Shown: positions 38,759 to 47,734, numbered from the stretch's first letter. The stretch is 64,000 bases of DNA from Samsonia erythrinae (GCF_004342665.1 NZ_SMBY01000004.1:1-64000); one strand, 5' to 3'. Program-made: numbers and translations. Notes: generated by a model not told the origin, from the sequence alone.

Positions 38759-39648
38759 CAGGGCTTTTTCTCCCCTGAGATGGTGCGTGAGGCTGGGGGA
38801 TCGCTCTTGGTCGAGCCATAGAACACCGCCGGACGCTCATCGTCTGTCAGGACCGTTACCGAGCGCACATCGTCGTCATCGTGAAGGTGAGCGCCGCCGA
38901 GGTTGATGTGGCGCAGCACGCCGCCGAAGGTTTTTTCCAGATTACTTTGGGTAAAGGTACTGTCCGTCGGCCCAGCGGCTAAAACGGTGCGATTGACCAA
39001 AATGACGTTATCGCAAAACTCCGGGACGCTGCCAAGGTTGTGCGTGGCGACCAGAATCAGGTGCCCTTCATCGCGCAAGGTACGCAGCAAATCGATAATG
39101 GCATTTTCCGTTTTTACGTCCACGCCGGTGAATGGCTCATCCAAGAGCAGAACGCTGCCTTGTTGAGCCAGTGCGCGAGCCAGAAATACGCGCTTTTTCT
39201 GACCGCCGGACAACTCGCCAATCTGACGATGTTGCAACGCTGAAAGCCCGACGCGCTCCAGCGATTCGGCCACAATCGCGCGATCCTGCTGACTGGGGAT
39301 ACGCAGGAAATTCATTTTTCCGTAGCGGCCCATCATCACGACATCGGACACCAGTACCGGAAAGTTCCAGTCGACGTCCTCTGTTTGCGGCACATAGGCG
39401 ACCAGATTTTGCTTCAGTGCCAGATAGAGGGGTTTTTGGTTGAGCAGCACCTGTCCTGATGTCGGTTTGACTAATCCCATAATACTTTTGAACAGCGTGG
39501 ATTTCCCGCTGCCATTAACGCCAACCAGCGCGCAAATCGTACCGCCAGTGAGGGCGAAAGAGGCATGGCGAATGGCCTGATGCCCATTGCTGTAAGTAAC
39601 CGAAACATCATTAACTTCTAATGACTGTACTGCTCGATCGCGACTCAT
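38758..39648 (-). CDS. sitB: Manganese/iron ABC transporter ATPase SitB (YfeB)
   Basis: A 296-residue ATPase with Walker [12 protein letters not shown]-loop [11 protein letters not shown], signature [15 protein letters not shown], Walker [12 protein letters not shown] and H-loop VATHNLG. After about residue 245 there is a histidine- and aspartate-rich stretch ([13 protein letters not shown]), which may bind metal. It overlaps the sitA stop by four bases. It energises import by SitC and SitD. Confidence 0.93.
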   Translation of the reverse strand: MSRDRAVQSLEVNDVSVTYSNGHQAIRHASFALTGGTICALVGVNGSGKSTLFKSIMGLVKPTSGQVLLNQKPLYLALKQNLVAYVPQTEDVDWNFPVLVSDVVMMGRYGKMNFLRIPSQQDRAIVAESLERVGLSALQHRQIGELSGGQKKRVFLARALAQQGSVLLLDEPFTGVDVKTENAIIDLLRTLRDEGHLILVATHNLGSVPEFCDNVILVNRTVLAAGPTDSTFTQSNLEKTFGGVLRHINLGGAHLHDDDDVRSVTVLTDDERPAVFYGSTKSDPPASRTISGEKKP

Positions 39649-40559
39649 TGATTAAATCCTTTAGCGATGGTTTCCACCGTCACGTTTAACAGGTCGATAT
39701 AGGTTGGCACCGGGCCTTTTTCTGTAGACAGCGAATCAACATACAGCACGCCGCCGTATTGCGCCCCGGTTTCTTTGCTCACCTGTCTGGCGGGTTTATC
39801 GGAAACGGTACTCTCACTGAACACGACAGGGATCGCTTTTTCACGCACGGTATCGATAACCCGGCGAACCTGCTGTGGTGAACCTTGTTCATCGGCGTTA
39901 ATCGGCCAGAGATAGACTTCATTAAACCGGTAATCTTTCGCCAGATAGCTGAATGCGCCTTCACTGGTGACTAACCAGCGCTGCGCTTCCGGGATACGGG
40001 AGAGACGTTCGCGCAGCGGGGCGTCAAGCGCCTTAATCTTTTCGGCGTAGGCTTTCGCATTCCGATTATATGTTTCCGCATTGGCCGGATCCGCTTCTAC
40101 CAGGCCTTTTCGAATATTATCAATATAGATCAATGCGTTCGATGGGGACATCCAGGCATGCGGATTAGGGTTGCCGTTATAGGCGCCTTCGCGGATTGGG
40201 AGCGGGACGATCCCTTCCGTCACCACGACCGCGGGGACATTTTTGACGTTCTCGAAAAAGCGGGTAAACCAGCGTTCGAGATTCATACCGTTCCACAAGA
40301 CCAACTGAGCAGACTGCGCTTTCACAATATCGCGTGGCGTTGGCTGATAATCATGTATCTCTGCGCCGGGTTTGGTGATGGATTCAACCGTTGCGGCATC
40401 GCCGGCAATGTTTTGTGCAATATCCTGGATGATTGTAAAGGTGGTTACGACCTTGAGTTTTTCCGCCGCCAGCGCAGACGTGCCAACGCACAGAAACAGC
40501 GTGCAGGGGAGTACGATCCGGCGGAACAGGGTAGGTAAATGCGCGTGAAAAGCAATCAT
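39645..40559 (-). CDS. sitA: Periplasmic manganese/iron-binding protein SitA (YfeA)
   Basis: A 304-residue cluster A-I metal-binding protein. Signal peptide cleavage is expected after TSALAA, near residue 31. Metal ligands are recognisable: the His in IHDYQPTP, the His in PHAWMSP, the Glu in TSEGAFSYL and the Asp in [12 protein letters not shown]. It captures Mn2+ and Fe2+ in the periplasm. It heads sitABCD; a Fur box lies 35-53 bases upstream. AAGGATAGCCTC before the ATG is an adequate ribosome site. A 57-codon upstream frame overlaps its start codon. Confidence 0.94.
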   Translation of the reverse strand: MIAFHAHLPTLFRRIVLPCTLFLCVGTSALAAEKLKVVTTFTIIQDIAQNIAGDAATVESITKPGAEIHDYQPTPRDIVKAQSAQLVLWNGMNLERWFTRFFENVKNVPAVVVTEGIVPLPIREGAYNGNPNPHAWMSPSNALIYIDNIRKGLVEADPANAETYNRNAKAYAEKIKALDAPLRERLSRIPEAQRWLVTSEGAFSYLAKDYRFNEVYLWPINADEQGSPQQVRRVIDTVREKAIPVVFSESTVSDKPARQVSKETGAQYGGVLYVDSLSTEKGPVPTYIDLLNVTVETIAKGFNQ

Positions 40560-40729
40560 GAGGCTATCCTTACAAACCGTGAAAGTGTTTTTTGAGAATA
40601 ATTATCAATATCATTTGAGTCAAGGGGCAAAGAAGAGCGGAGAATCAATATGAAGGCGAATCTGGCGGCACGATAAAACGTAGTTAGCAGGCCGTCGTGA
40701 CGGGCTTGCACCAGTAAGGAACGCATCAT
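40556..40729 (-). CDS. Possible 57-codon upstream ORF overlapping the sitA start
   Basis: An open frame begins at tandem ATGs (40729 and 40726) directly after AAAGGAGC and ends in a TGA that overlaps the sitA ATG in the ATGA arrangement. The peptide starts MMRSLLVQARHDGLL and contains a hydrophobic FAFILIL stretch. The good ribosome site and the coupling-type overlap argue for translation. Against it, the Fur box lies inside the frame, so a promoter at the box would skip most of it. No family recognised. Confidence 0.35.
   Translation of the reverse strand: MMRSLLVQARHDGLLTTFYRAARFAFILILRSSLPLDSNDIDNYSQKTLSRFVRIAS
40594..40612 (-). promoter_or_regulatory. Fur box upstream of sitABCD
   Basis: GAGAATAATTATCAATATC is close to the 19-base Fur consensus GATAATGATAATCATTATC. 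It lies 35-53 bases before the sitA start, consistent with iron repression of the operon. No clear MntR site was found. Confidence 0.8.
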
Positions 40730-40969
40730 GCTCCTTTAGTAACAGATATATTTCTTTAATTTAATGAATCGTACTTAACGTTGCAACGAAAGTCTAACGA
40801 TAACCCGGTCTGACACGTTAAGCCTCCATCTTTAATAGCGACACAGGGACATTCAGGTCAGAGAAAGGAAAATGGCCTCAACGCTTAAATAATTCTGCTG
40901 ACTGCCGATAACCTATGAGCAATGTGTGTGATTTGTTTATTTTTTATACTAAAAGGATTGCGGATAAAT

Positions 40970-41065
40970 ATGAGCATGAAATCTGAGCGACGCTGGAAGC
41001 TGGCGAGTATATTTTTATTGGTTCTTCTGATAATTCTATTAGTTTTGCTGGTTCAAACCAGTTAA
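40970..41065 (+). CDS. Small single-span membrane protein, 31 residues
   Basis: An open frame beginning ATGAGCATG encodes MSMKSERRWKLASIF followed by a nearly pure Leu/Ile/Val helix and ending VLLVQTS. This is one clean membrane segment with a positively charged N-terminus, the pattern of real enterobacterial small membrane proteins. AAAAGG 13 bases and GCGGA six bases before the ATG offer weak ribosome sites; TATACT at 40945-40950 could be a -10 element. It is the upstream neighbour of yobF-cspC, a place held by yebO or mgrB in E. coli, but it lacks the conserved cysteines and C-terminus of MgrB. Family not recognised. A C8 tract follows the stop codon. Confidence 0.5.
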   Translation: MSMKSERRWKLASIFLLVLLIILLVLLVQTS

Positions 41066-41483
41066 TTTCCCCCCCCGCGGAGAAAGCGTCGAGCTTAGAT
41101 AATTTTTATTATGGCATGTCGCTATATGAAAATTGCAGAAAGCATCAATCTGATAATTGATTTCAAATATTGATATAAGCGTGCCCAACCGCGGCACGCT
41201 TTACGCAAATGCCCAGCGTGTTTAATCGTAGAACGTCAATTCTCTGCCCGTTGTACGAGTAGGCCTTCGGGGCGATTTACCGGCGGACTGGGCAGGAAGC
41301 GCGTTTACCTTGCCGTACACGGTGTCTTCCATCTATCCCGCTATCCGACGGTGTCGTTGCACACGATTGAACCCGTGGCGACGCGAATCTGTGCGGCATG
41401 TCCATGACTGATAAAAAATGCCTTGCGATCGGTTACAGAGTGTGTAATAACCCTTTTGGGTAAAACGAGGTACAGTTCTGTAT
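41066..41483. other. Gap between the small membrane ORF and yobF
   Basis: This 418-base stretch contains one hairpin (AAGCGTGCC at 41177-41185 with GGCACGCTT at 41193-41201, followed by TACG), which may terminate the small upstream gene. A promoter for yobF-cspC must lie near its right end. Nothing else is supported. Confidence 0.45.
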
Positions 41484-41600
41484 ATGAGTGGCATTTTCAG
41501 TAAAGAAGTCTTAGGTACAACCTTTATCGTTGCATACTGCTTCTCTGCCGATCCTTATCTTAGTGCCTCACGCAGTAACGACTTTGGTTTGTCTGTATAA
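41484..41600 (+). CDS. yobF: YobF family small protein
   Basis: A 38-residue frame, MSGIFSKEVLGTTFIVAYCF then SADPYLSASRSNDFGLSV. The start and the SADPYLSAS block match E. coli YobF (MCGIFSKEVL..., FSAEPYIGAS), a short stress-related protein of the DUF2527 family encoded just before cspC. The C-terminal end is shorter than in E. coli. GAGG lies 13 bases before the ATG. It ends 40 bases before cspC, so the two are expected to share a transcript. Confidence 0.85.
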   Translation: MSGIFSKEVLGTTFIVAYCFSADPYLSASRSNDFGLSV

Positions 41601-41640
41601 CGCCCGTTGGGCGGTTTAAACAATTAAAGGAAATATTGAA

Positions 41641-41850
41641 ATGGCAAAGATTAAAGGTCAGGTTAAGTGGTTCAACGAGTCTAAAGGCTTTGGTTTCATC
41701 ACACCTGCTGATGGCAGCAAAGATGTATTCGTACACTTCTCTGCAATTCAAGGTAACGGTTTCAAAACGCTGGCTGAAGGCCAGAATGTAGAATTCGAAA
41801 TTCAAGATGGTCAGAAAGGCCCATCCGCAGTAAACGTCACCGCGCTGTAA
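41641..41850 (+). CDS. cspC: Cold-shock-like RNA chaperone CspC
   Basis: A 69-residue CSD protein with RNP1 KGFGFIT and RNP2 VFVHFSAI. It is nearly identical to E. coli CspC ([17 protein letters not shown] at the start and [13 protein letters not shown] at the end), which distinguishes it from CspE. It binds and melts RNA, is expressed at normal temperature and affects stress mRNA stability. AAGGAAATATTGAA precedes the ATG. Co-transcribed with yobF; a terminator follows. Confidence 0.95.
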   Translation: MAKIKGQVKWFNESKGFGFITPADGSKDVFVHFSAIQGNGFKTLAEGQNVEFEIQDGQKGPSAVNVTAL

Positions 41851-41870
41851 TATTTACAGTCTCGCTGTAG

Positions 41871-41895
41871 AACCCGCCATGGTGCGGGTTTTTTG
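41871..41895 (+). terminator. Intrinsic terminator of cspC
   Basis: AACCCGC-CATGGT-GCGGGTT, a seven-pair stem followed by TTTTG, lies 20 bases after the cspC stop. Confidence 0.85.
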
Positions 41896-41972
41896 TTGTC
41901 TGTGATTTCAATATATATCGTTTATCTGCACACATAATGCAACGAAGCGGTTTTAAAGGGGAACAGGGACCG

Positions 41973-42815
41973 ATGAGTTATCAGTGTCCGCTATGCCAGT
42001 CGCCTCTGGTACAAGACGCGCGGCAATGGACGTGTGGTAAACACAGCTTTGACTGTGCAAAAGAAGGGTATGTCAACTTATTGCCGGTACAGTTTAAGCG
42101 TTCGAAGCAGCCCGGCGATAACGCTGAAATGATGCAGGCCCGACGACAGTTTCTGGATGCGGGCCATTATCAGCCGCTACGCGATGCGGTTGCCCGGCAT
42201 GTTGATAGCATTGTCGCCGAAGACGCATCGGCGCTGCTGGATATCGGGTGCGGTGAAGGGTATTACACCGCGGAACTGGCTCGTCGTCTTACATTAAGCA
42301 GGACAATGACAATCTATGGGCTGGATGTTTCCAAAGCGGCGATTCAGCGTGCGGCGAAGCGTCATGACAAGGTGGAGTTTTGCGTCGCATCCAGCCAGAG
42401 ACTGCCTTTCAGCGACCATTCTCTTGATGCGGTCGTAAAAATTTATGCGCCCTGTAACGATGCAGAGCTACAGCGCACGATTAAGACGGGCGGTTGGGTG
42501 ATTACGGTCTCTCCCGGGCCGCGGCACCTGTATCAGTTGAAGGCGGAAGTTTACGATCATGTGCGCTTACATCCGAGTAAGAATGAAGTGCTCGCGGGGT
42601 TTAAGCTCGTCGATCAGCAGACGCTTGCTTATCCTATGCTGTTAACCGGGCCAGAAGGGGCGGCGCTATTACAAATGACGCCATTCGCCTGGCGCGCAAC
42701 GCCGCAAGTCAGCGAGCGGCTACGAAATACCGCGCAATTTAGCTGTGAAACGGATTTTATTATTCGGTTGCATCAACGTAGCGATACTGACGTCGCTTCC
42801 AATGGTGCCGTTTGA
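41973..42815 (+). CDS. rlmA: 23S rRNA (guanine-745-N1) methyltransferase RlmA
   Basis: A 280-residue enzyme that methylates G745 of 23S rRNA using S-adenosylmethionine. The N-terminal zinc knuckle has Cys pairs in SYQCPLCQSPL and then WTCGKHSFDCAKEGY. The Rossmann methyltransferase domain carries LLDIGCGEGYYTAEL (motif I) and YGLDVSKAAI (motif II). The start at 41973 follows CAGGGACCG; the frame opens 12 codons earlier without a better site. Order cspC-rlmA-mntP is as in E. coli. Confidence 0.95.
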   Translation: MSYQCPLCQSPLVQDARQWTCGKHSFDCAKEGYVNLLPVQFKRSKQPGDNAEMMQARRQFLDAGHYQPLRDAVARHVDSIVAEDASALLDIGCGEGYYTAELARRLTLSRTMTIYGLDVSKAAIQRAAKRHDKVEFCVASSQRLPFSDHSLDAVVKIYAPCNDAELQRTIKTGGWVITVSPGPRHLYQLKAEVYDHVRLHPSKNEVLAGFKLVDQQTLAYPMLLTGPEGAALLQMTPFAWRATPQVSERLRNTAQFSCETDFIIRLHQRSDTDVASNGAV

Positions 42816-42871
42816 TGGGTAAGACGGGGAGAGGAAAAGCAGGCAGCGCGCTAGACGGGCTGCCCGTTTTA

Positions 42872-43444
42872 TCAGCCGGCGTAGCCGAGATGCTCGTAGA
42901 GAATATTACAGCCGATCCCAATCAGAACCAGCCCGCCAATAATTTCTGCTTTTTTACCGAGAAGAGGGCCGATATAGCGGCCAATCATCATACCTAATGT
43001 CACCATAATCATGGTGGCGCAGCCAATCACCATTGCGGTATGGAAAATATTAACCTGGAGAAAAGCCAGACCGACGCCAATCGCCATCGCGTCCAGACTG
43101 GTGGCAACCGCGGTACAGATGAGCAGCGCCAGACTATGATGTTTAACTTTTTCGCAGCGGCAGTCTGAAGAGCCCTTTATCCCATCAGCGATCATGCGAC
43201 CACCGAGGATCAATAACAGCGTAAACGCGACCCAATGATCCCATTCAAGAATGTATTGGCTGGCAAAAAAGCCCAGCGCCCAACCAATGAGCGGCGTGAT
43301 GGCTTCGATCGTGCCAAAGATAAGACCGGTACGAATGGCATCGCGGAAACGGGGGTTATGCAAGACGGCACCTTTACCGATCGACGCGGCGAAGGCATCC
43401 ATTGACATACCGAATGCGAGGATAAGTGTTGCAGACATGTTCAT
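42872..43444 (-). CDS. mntP: Manganese efflux pump MntP
   Basis: A 190-residue inner-membrane Mn2+ exporter with six spans. The two repeated motifs [16 protein letters not shown] and [17 protein letters not shown] carry the conserved Asp residues of the transport path. A cysteine pair in [12 protein letters not shown] lies in the central loop and is not in the E. coli sequence. The leader contains a yybP-ykoY Mn2+ riboswitch, so the gene is switched on by excess manganese, opposing sitABCD import. Confidence 0.95.
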   Translation of the reverse strand: MNMSATLILAFGMSMDAFAASIGKGAVLHNPRFRDAIRTGLIFGTIEAITPLIGWALGFFASQYILEWDHWVAFTLLLILGGRMIADGIKGSSDCRCEKVKHHSLALLICTAVATSLDAMAIGVGLAFLQVNIFHTAMVIGCATMIMVTLGMMIGRYIGPLLGKKAEIIGGLVLIGIGCNILYEHLGYAG

Positions 43445-43522
43445 TGTAAATAGCCTCGGCTGGACGTTTAACCATCTACACGCGGATCATCCCCAACCTA
43501 AATGATGGTGCCGCGTGTCTAT

Positions 43523-43651
43523 GGTCTCGCCTGCCGGTTATTCCTGGCCGTCCGCACCACGTTTTGAACGCCCATAATATAGCGGTCAAACGAGTATGTT
43601 GATACGAACATTTCTGAGCATTAATCACTCAGAAATTGGCTACTCCCCAAT
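43523..43651 (-). ncRNA. yybP-ykoY manganese riboswitch upstream of mntP
   Basis: On the minus strand the leader begins TTGGGGAGTAGCC, then two helical segments (AATTTCTGAG with CTCAGAAAT, and GTATCAACATACTCGTTTGAC), and ends GGCGAGACC. The 5' GGGGAGUAG and the 3' GGCRAGACC blocks are the hallmarks of the class, and mntP is its known partner in E. coli. Just downstream ACACGCGG and ATCAT can pair with ATGAT and CCGCGTGT (43467-43520), likely the expression platform. The 414-base gap between mntP and yobD holds this and no gene. Confidence 0.88.
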
Positions 43652-43858
43652 GACGGCGCAACCTTACCATATTATTTATGCAGCAAACAACAATAAAAAT
43701 TCTGCGTGTTAATAATGCAATTGATAATTATTTTCATTTGGTAATTAAAACGCAGCGAGGTATGTAAAATAACAACGGTGTTATTAAGGATAAAATACCC
43801 GCCCGATATTGGGGGAATCGTTGCAGATAATTTTAATTACCATGAAAATGGATTTATC

Positions 43859-44317
43859 TCATTGATTTTCAATCATAAAATGATATATTTTTTCTAAATC
43901 GTCAAGCTGCTCGACCTGAATGAGTAATTGACGTTTTTCGAGACCGATAACGAATACACCATCCTCAGATAAATTCATATTCTTAATTCTGGCATAAGGA
44001 ATAAATATATTGGCATAAAAAAAACCTGTTGATTTAAATATCAACTTAGGTCGACGAATATAAGCAAGATAGAGTGCAATGAGCGCGAGAGAAAGTAAAA
44101 GATAGGTGGTTATCGCGGTGCCATTATTCATGATGTTCTGATAGATAAGAATACCCACCAGCGCGATAAAAATCAGCGTATCCAGCCGGTTCGTTCGCTT
44201 CAGCGGAACGCGGAGTTGCGTTTTCCCTTTTCGCCGATCCATCAGGAACTCGTCATAAATGGCATAAGCCAGCGCGACACTAATTAACACCACCAGGGCG
44301 AGATCCGTCATCGTCAT
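43859..44317 (-). CDS. yobD: YobD family membrane protein (DUF986)
   Basis: A 152-residue inner-membrane protein, same length as E. coli YobD. Three hydrophobic segments lie in the N-terminal two thirds (about residues 5-25, 47-65 and 70-90), followed by a soluble tail with the conserved [21 protein letters not shown] and DDLEKIYHF. Function unknown. It sits after manZ, as in E. coli, and is likely the last gene of that transcript. The ATG at 44317 follows AAGGGGAAATATCG. Confidence 0.9.
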   Translation of the reverse strand: MTMTDLALVVLISVALAYAIYDEFLMDRRKGKTQLRVPLKRTNRLDTLIFIALVGILIYQNIMNNGTAITTYLLLSLALIALYLAYIRRPKLIFKSTGFFYANIFIPYARIKNMNLSEDGVFVIGLEKRQLLIQVEQLDDLEKIYHFMIENQ

Positions 44318-44389
44318 CGATATTTCCCCTTTGCCTGTCAAACGTCAGTAAAGAAATAGCCGGGTGAATGGACACCCGGCTAAGGTACT

Positions 44390-45232
44390 CTACACCCCGA
44401 GCAACCCGATCCAGTAGCCAAAAATACCGATCGCGAAGAAGCCCATGATCAACCACAGCGCATTGACTTTACGCCGCAGCAGCCACATACAGCCGAACGT
44501 TAACAGCAGGGGAACCAACCCTGGCATCAACTGGTCGAGGATGGACTGAACGGTCGTCACCGTGGTTTCTCCGTTCTGGTTTGTTACCGTCGAGACAACC
44601 ATCGGTATGTTGACGTGAGTCCACTTATTGACCAGCGCCCCCATGACGAACAAACCGAGAATAGACGCGGCTTCGGTCATTTTTTGCAAGAACCCGCCGC
44701 CCATGTCGCTGACGATGTCGATCCCTTTGCGGTAGCCATAAGCGACGCCGTAGTAGCGCACCAGCAGACGGACGAGGTTAAACAGGATAAAGAAAAGCAC
44801 CGGCCCCAGCAGGCTGCCGCTCATCGCAATCCCGGCCCCCAGCGCGGCGAAAACCGGGCGAGCCGTTCCCCAGAAAATCGGGTCGCCGACCCCCGCCAAC
44901 GGCCCCATCAGGCCGACTTTCAGACCGTTGATCGCCCCGTCGTCAATCGGCGCGCCGTTGGCCCGTTGCTCCTCCATCGCCATTGTCACGCCCAGTACCG
45001 GCGCGGCGACAAAAGGCTGTGTATTAAAAAACTCCAGATGGCGTTTAATCGCCTGTTTACGCTCTTCTGAATTTTCAGGGTAGAGACGACGAATCACCGG
45101 CACCATGGAAAAACAGAAACCCAGCGCCTGCATGCGTTCAAAGTTCCATGAGCCCTGAAACAGGTTAGAACGGATAAACACCGCGCGGATATCGCTGGCA
45201 GTGAGTTTTTTGACATTCGTATTTTCGACCAT
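44390..45232 (-). CDS. manZ: Mannose PTS EIID component ManZ
   Basis: A 280-residue EIID membrane protein of the mannose-type phosphotransferase system. Signature parts: SWNFERMQALGFCFSMVPVIRRLYP, NTQPFVAAPVLGVTMAMEEQRA and GLMGPLAGVGDPIFWGTARPV. With ManY it forms the sugar channel for mannose, glucose, glucosamine and fructose. It starts 14 bases after manY with a CAGGAG ribosome site. In E. coli it is also required for lambda DNA entry. Confidence 0.95.
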   Translation of the reverse strand: MVENTNVKKLTASDIRAVFIRSNLFQGSWNFERMQALGFCFSMVPVIRRLYPENSEERKQAIKRHLEFFNTQPFVAAPVLGVTMAMEEQRANGAPIDDGAINGLKVGLMGPLAGVGDPIFWGTARPVFAALGAGIAMSGSLLGPVLFFILFNLVRLLVRYYGVAYGYRKGIDIVSDMGGGFLQKMTEAASILGLFVMGALVNKWTHVNIPMVVSTVTNQNGETTVTTVQSILDQLMPGLVPLLLTFGCMWLLRRKVNALWLIMGFFAIGIFGYWIGLLGV

Positions 45233-45246
45233 TTATCTCACTCCTG

Positions 45247-46044
45247 TTAATCCAATTCGTTATCAAGGTCGTTATTGCCGGATGCGACTGGCTGGCCTTG
45301 AACCTTGTTATATTTCGGGCTGAGCTGGATATACAGCACCGCCATGACAATACCGATGACGCCCAACGCCACCAGATTGAACTCTGTGAACGCCGCGGTG
45401 ACGAAACCAAGGTAGAAAAACGGCATCAGATAGCCTGCGCGCATCATGTTGATGACCATTGCGTAACCCACCACAACAATCATCCCGCCGGCAATATTCA
45501 GGCCGTTGGTGACGACGTCTGGAATGGAGTTCAGCATGGCATGAACGGCGTCGGTGCCGACGGAGACTGCGACGATCACCGCGGGAATGGCAATACGCAT
45601 TGCCTGTAATAGCAGGGCGGAGACGTGAAGCCAACTGATGGCGGTTAGATTGCCGCGCTCTGCCGCACTGTCTGCGGCGTGTTGGAACGCGACCGTGATC
45701 GTGCGAACGATAATGGTTAATACCTGCCCGGCTGCCGCCAGCGGAATGGCCAGCGCAATCCCGGCGCCGATCCCCTGACCACCGGCAATAACCAGAATGG
45801 TGGAAATAATGGAGGCCAGCGCCGCATCCGGCGCGACTGCCGCACCGATATTCATCCAGCCTAGCGCGATCATTTCCAATGTGCCGCCAATAATGATCCC
45901 GGTTTTTAAATCACCTAATACGGCACCAATCAGCGTACAGGCAACGAGTGGACGGTGAAACTGGAATTCATCCAGAATCGATCCCATCCCGGAAACACAG
46001 GCAACGAGAAATATCAGTACAATTTGAAGTGTGGTTATCTCCAT
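45247..46044 (-). CDS. manY: Mannose PTS EIIC component ManY
   Basis: A 265-residue EIIC membrane protein, same family length as E. coli ManY. It starts MEITTLQIVLIFLVACVSG and has GSILDEFQFHRPLVACTLIGAVLGDLKTG and GWMNIGAAVAPDAALAS. About six or more spans are visible. AGGAGAAGTACG precedes the ATG. The distance to manX is 156 bases, longer than the tight spacing to manZ. Confidence 0.95.
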   Translation of the reverse strand: MEITTLQIVLIFLVACVSGMGSILDEFQFHRPLVACTLIGAVLGDLKTGIIIGGTLEMIALGWMNIGAAVAPDAALASIISTILVIAGGQGIGAGIALAIPLAAAGQVLTIIVRTITVAFQHAADSAAERGNLTAISWLHVSALLLQAMRIAIPAVIVAVSVGTDAVHAMLNSIPDVVTNGLNIAGGMIVVVGYAMVINMMRAGYLMPFFYLGFVTAAFTEFNLVALGVIGIVMAVLYIQLSPKYNKVQGQPVASGNNDLDNELD

Positions 46045-46200
46045 CGTACTTCTCCTATAAAAAGGCGTCTGAGTATGAATAAATCGCTATCCCCGTGGTT
46101 TTTCAATGTCGATATAAATACACATTGTGAAAATGTCGGGTAGATAAAGCTATTATTGATAGTGACGTTAATATTGGGTGTATTCGCCCGGCGTTAGACA

Positions 46201-47163
46201 TCAACGCGGCATTTTGTTAATTAAATCCATCATTTTTATTCGTGAATCGGTTGATACTTTCCGCACCTCCAGTTCAATACCGCGCTTGTCTAATTCACGG
46301 AAAGCCGCAATATCTTTCTCATCGATAGAGACGGCGTTATTTACCTGCGTTTTTCCCTGTCTGAATGCCATTCCGCCAATATTTACGGACGTAATATTTA
46401 CGCCGTTTTCAACCAGTGTTAAGACATCTGTCGGGTTAGTGAATAACAGCATGACGCGGTCGGCGGCGTATTTGGGATTATTGTAAACGCGGACGGCTTT
46501 CTCGACGTCCACGACGTGGGCGGTTACGCCCGGTGGTGCAACCTGAGTCAGCAATGTTTTGCGCACGTTATCGGCGGCGACTTCATCACTGACGACGATA
46601 ATGCGAGAGACATTGGTTTCTTTCGTCCAGCGCGTCGCGACTTGTCCGTGAATCAGACGGTCATCGATGCGCGCAAGGCCGATTTTCATGCGCGCGCCGG
46701 TATCAACCGGCGTGGGAGCCGCACTGACTTTGGGCGCGGGGGCTGGTGCGACGGGTTTAGCGCTTTCCTGATGTTTAAGCGCTCTTACGCCATCCCGACC
46801 GGCTTCCAAAGCGATAGAAACCAGCTCGGAAAAGGAGGGACTATCATCACGCGCCATAAAGGTTTCCGCCAGCATGGGGATATTAACGCCGGCGACAACG
46901 TCATAGTTTTCTTTATCCGTAACAAGGCGGCTCGCGGCGTTAAACGGGCTGCCGCCCCAGGTATCCACAAGAAACAACACGCCCTGTGATGTTTCCAACT
47001 GTGCGAGCTTCTCCTGATATTTCTCCATCAATGTTTCGGCGTTCTCTCCGGGAACGAAATCGATCCAGGCGACGTTGCTCTGCTCGCCAAGGATCATTTC
47101 CGCCGTCTTTAACAGCGGACCCGCAGTGGCGCCGTGAGTGCATAACATAATTGCAATACTCAC
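46201..47163 (-). CDS. manX: Mannose PTS EIIAB component ManX
   Basis: A 320-residue cytoplasmic phosphotransferase. The EIIA domain (1-130) has the phosphorylated histidine in AIMLCTHGATAG. An Ala-Pro-rich linker (about 137-157) leads to EIIB (160-320) with its histidine in IDDRLIHGQVATRW. Phosphate passes from HPr to EIIA, EIIB and then the sugar in ManYZ. An ATTTATTTT...AAAATAAAT dyad near 47349-47376 resembles an Mlc/NagC operator, fitting known control. Confidence 0.95.
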   Translation of the reverse strand: MSIAIMLCTHGATAGPLLKTAEMILGEQSNVAWIDFVPGENAETLMEKYQEKLAQLETSQGVLFLVDTWGGSPFNAASRLVTDKENYDVVAGVNIPMLAETFMARDDSPSFSELVSIALEAGRDGVRALKHQESAKPVAPAPAPKVSAAPTPVDTGARMKIGLARIDDRLIHGQVATRWTKETNVSRIIVVSDEVAADNVRKTLLTQVAPPGVTAHVVDVEKAVRVYNNPKYAADRVMLLFTNPTDVLTLVENGVNITSVNIGGMAFRQGKTQVNNAVSIDEKDIAAFRELDKRGIELEVRKVSTDSRIKMMDLINKMPR

Positions 47164-47348
47164 TTGCTACCTCCTCACGTTCACGATCAAATCAGAATCA
47201 ATGTGTCAGGAAACAGGGTTAGCGGTCGTGGGACTGAGCGTTAACCTTCACGGTATGATTCGTCGAGTTGCCAGAAAATGCTACCCTGCGTTCATGACAT
47301 TCACGGTGTGACTCTACGTTGTCAGGCGAGACTCTTGTTGTCTGACAG

Positions 47349-47376
47349 ATTTATTTTACTCAGCGAAAAAATAAAT
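47349..47376 (-). promoter_or_regulatory. Mlc/NagC-like operator upstream of manX
   Basis: ATTTATTTT (47349-47357) and AAAATAAAT (47368-47376) flank a ten-base centre containing CGAA, as in Mlc/NagC sites. It lies about 190 bases before manX. TGTGATGATGC next to it could be a CRP half site. The assignment rests on the dyad and on the known regulation of manXYZ. Confidence 0.55.
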
Positions 47377-47539
47377 AGTGTGATGATGCTCTAATGCTGA
47401 CTAGTTAAACGAAGCGCTGAAAAATGTAGGATAGGGAACCTTCGTGTGGATTATCCATGCGGCGCGGCATGAGAAAGTCTTTGTGAAAATCGGTAACAAC
47501 CTGTTAAAGTAACCATCCCTTAAACTGCTTAGGAGCACT

Positions 47540-47734
47540 GGGCCTCAGCCCTTCCTATGGACTGTCACCGACAATTCTTTTCCTGTTTTCCCGCGCATGC
47601 TGGCGGTTTTCTGTACTCTTCGGTCCATTTGGACCACACTAAGAATCACTCTGATTCATATCAATTCTTTTTATTACCATTCAATACGGTTCACGTATTG
47701 ATGTCATCTGCTCGTTCATTTTCTGGAGTCTGAC
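47540..47734 (+). promoter_or_regulatory. Structured leader upstream of yoaE
   Basis: Three short stem-loops lie in a row before yoaE: GGGC-CTCA-GCCC at 47540-47551, GGTCC-ATTT-GGACC at 47622-47635 and CAATACG-GTTCA-CGTATTG at 47682-47700, separated by pyrimidine-rich stretches. There is no ORF. The 571-base manX-yoaE gap therefore appears to contain a long, folded yoaE 5' leader. I do not recognise a known RNA family. Confidence 0.45.

Noticed and set aside
40931-40950. PhoP box before the 31-residue membrane ORF
   Set aside because: TGTTTA with a five-base spacer is followed by TATACT, not a second TGTTTA, and it overlaps the likely -10 element.
41069-41076. Run of eight C residues as a phase-variation tract
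   Set aside because: It lies after the stop codon of the small ORF and before no other frame, so slippage would not change a protein.
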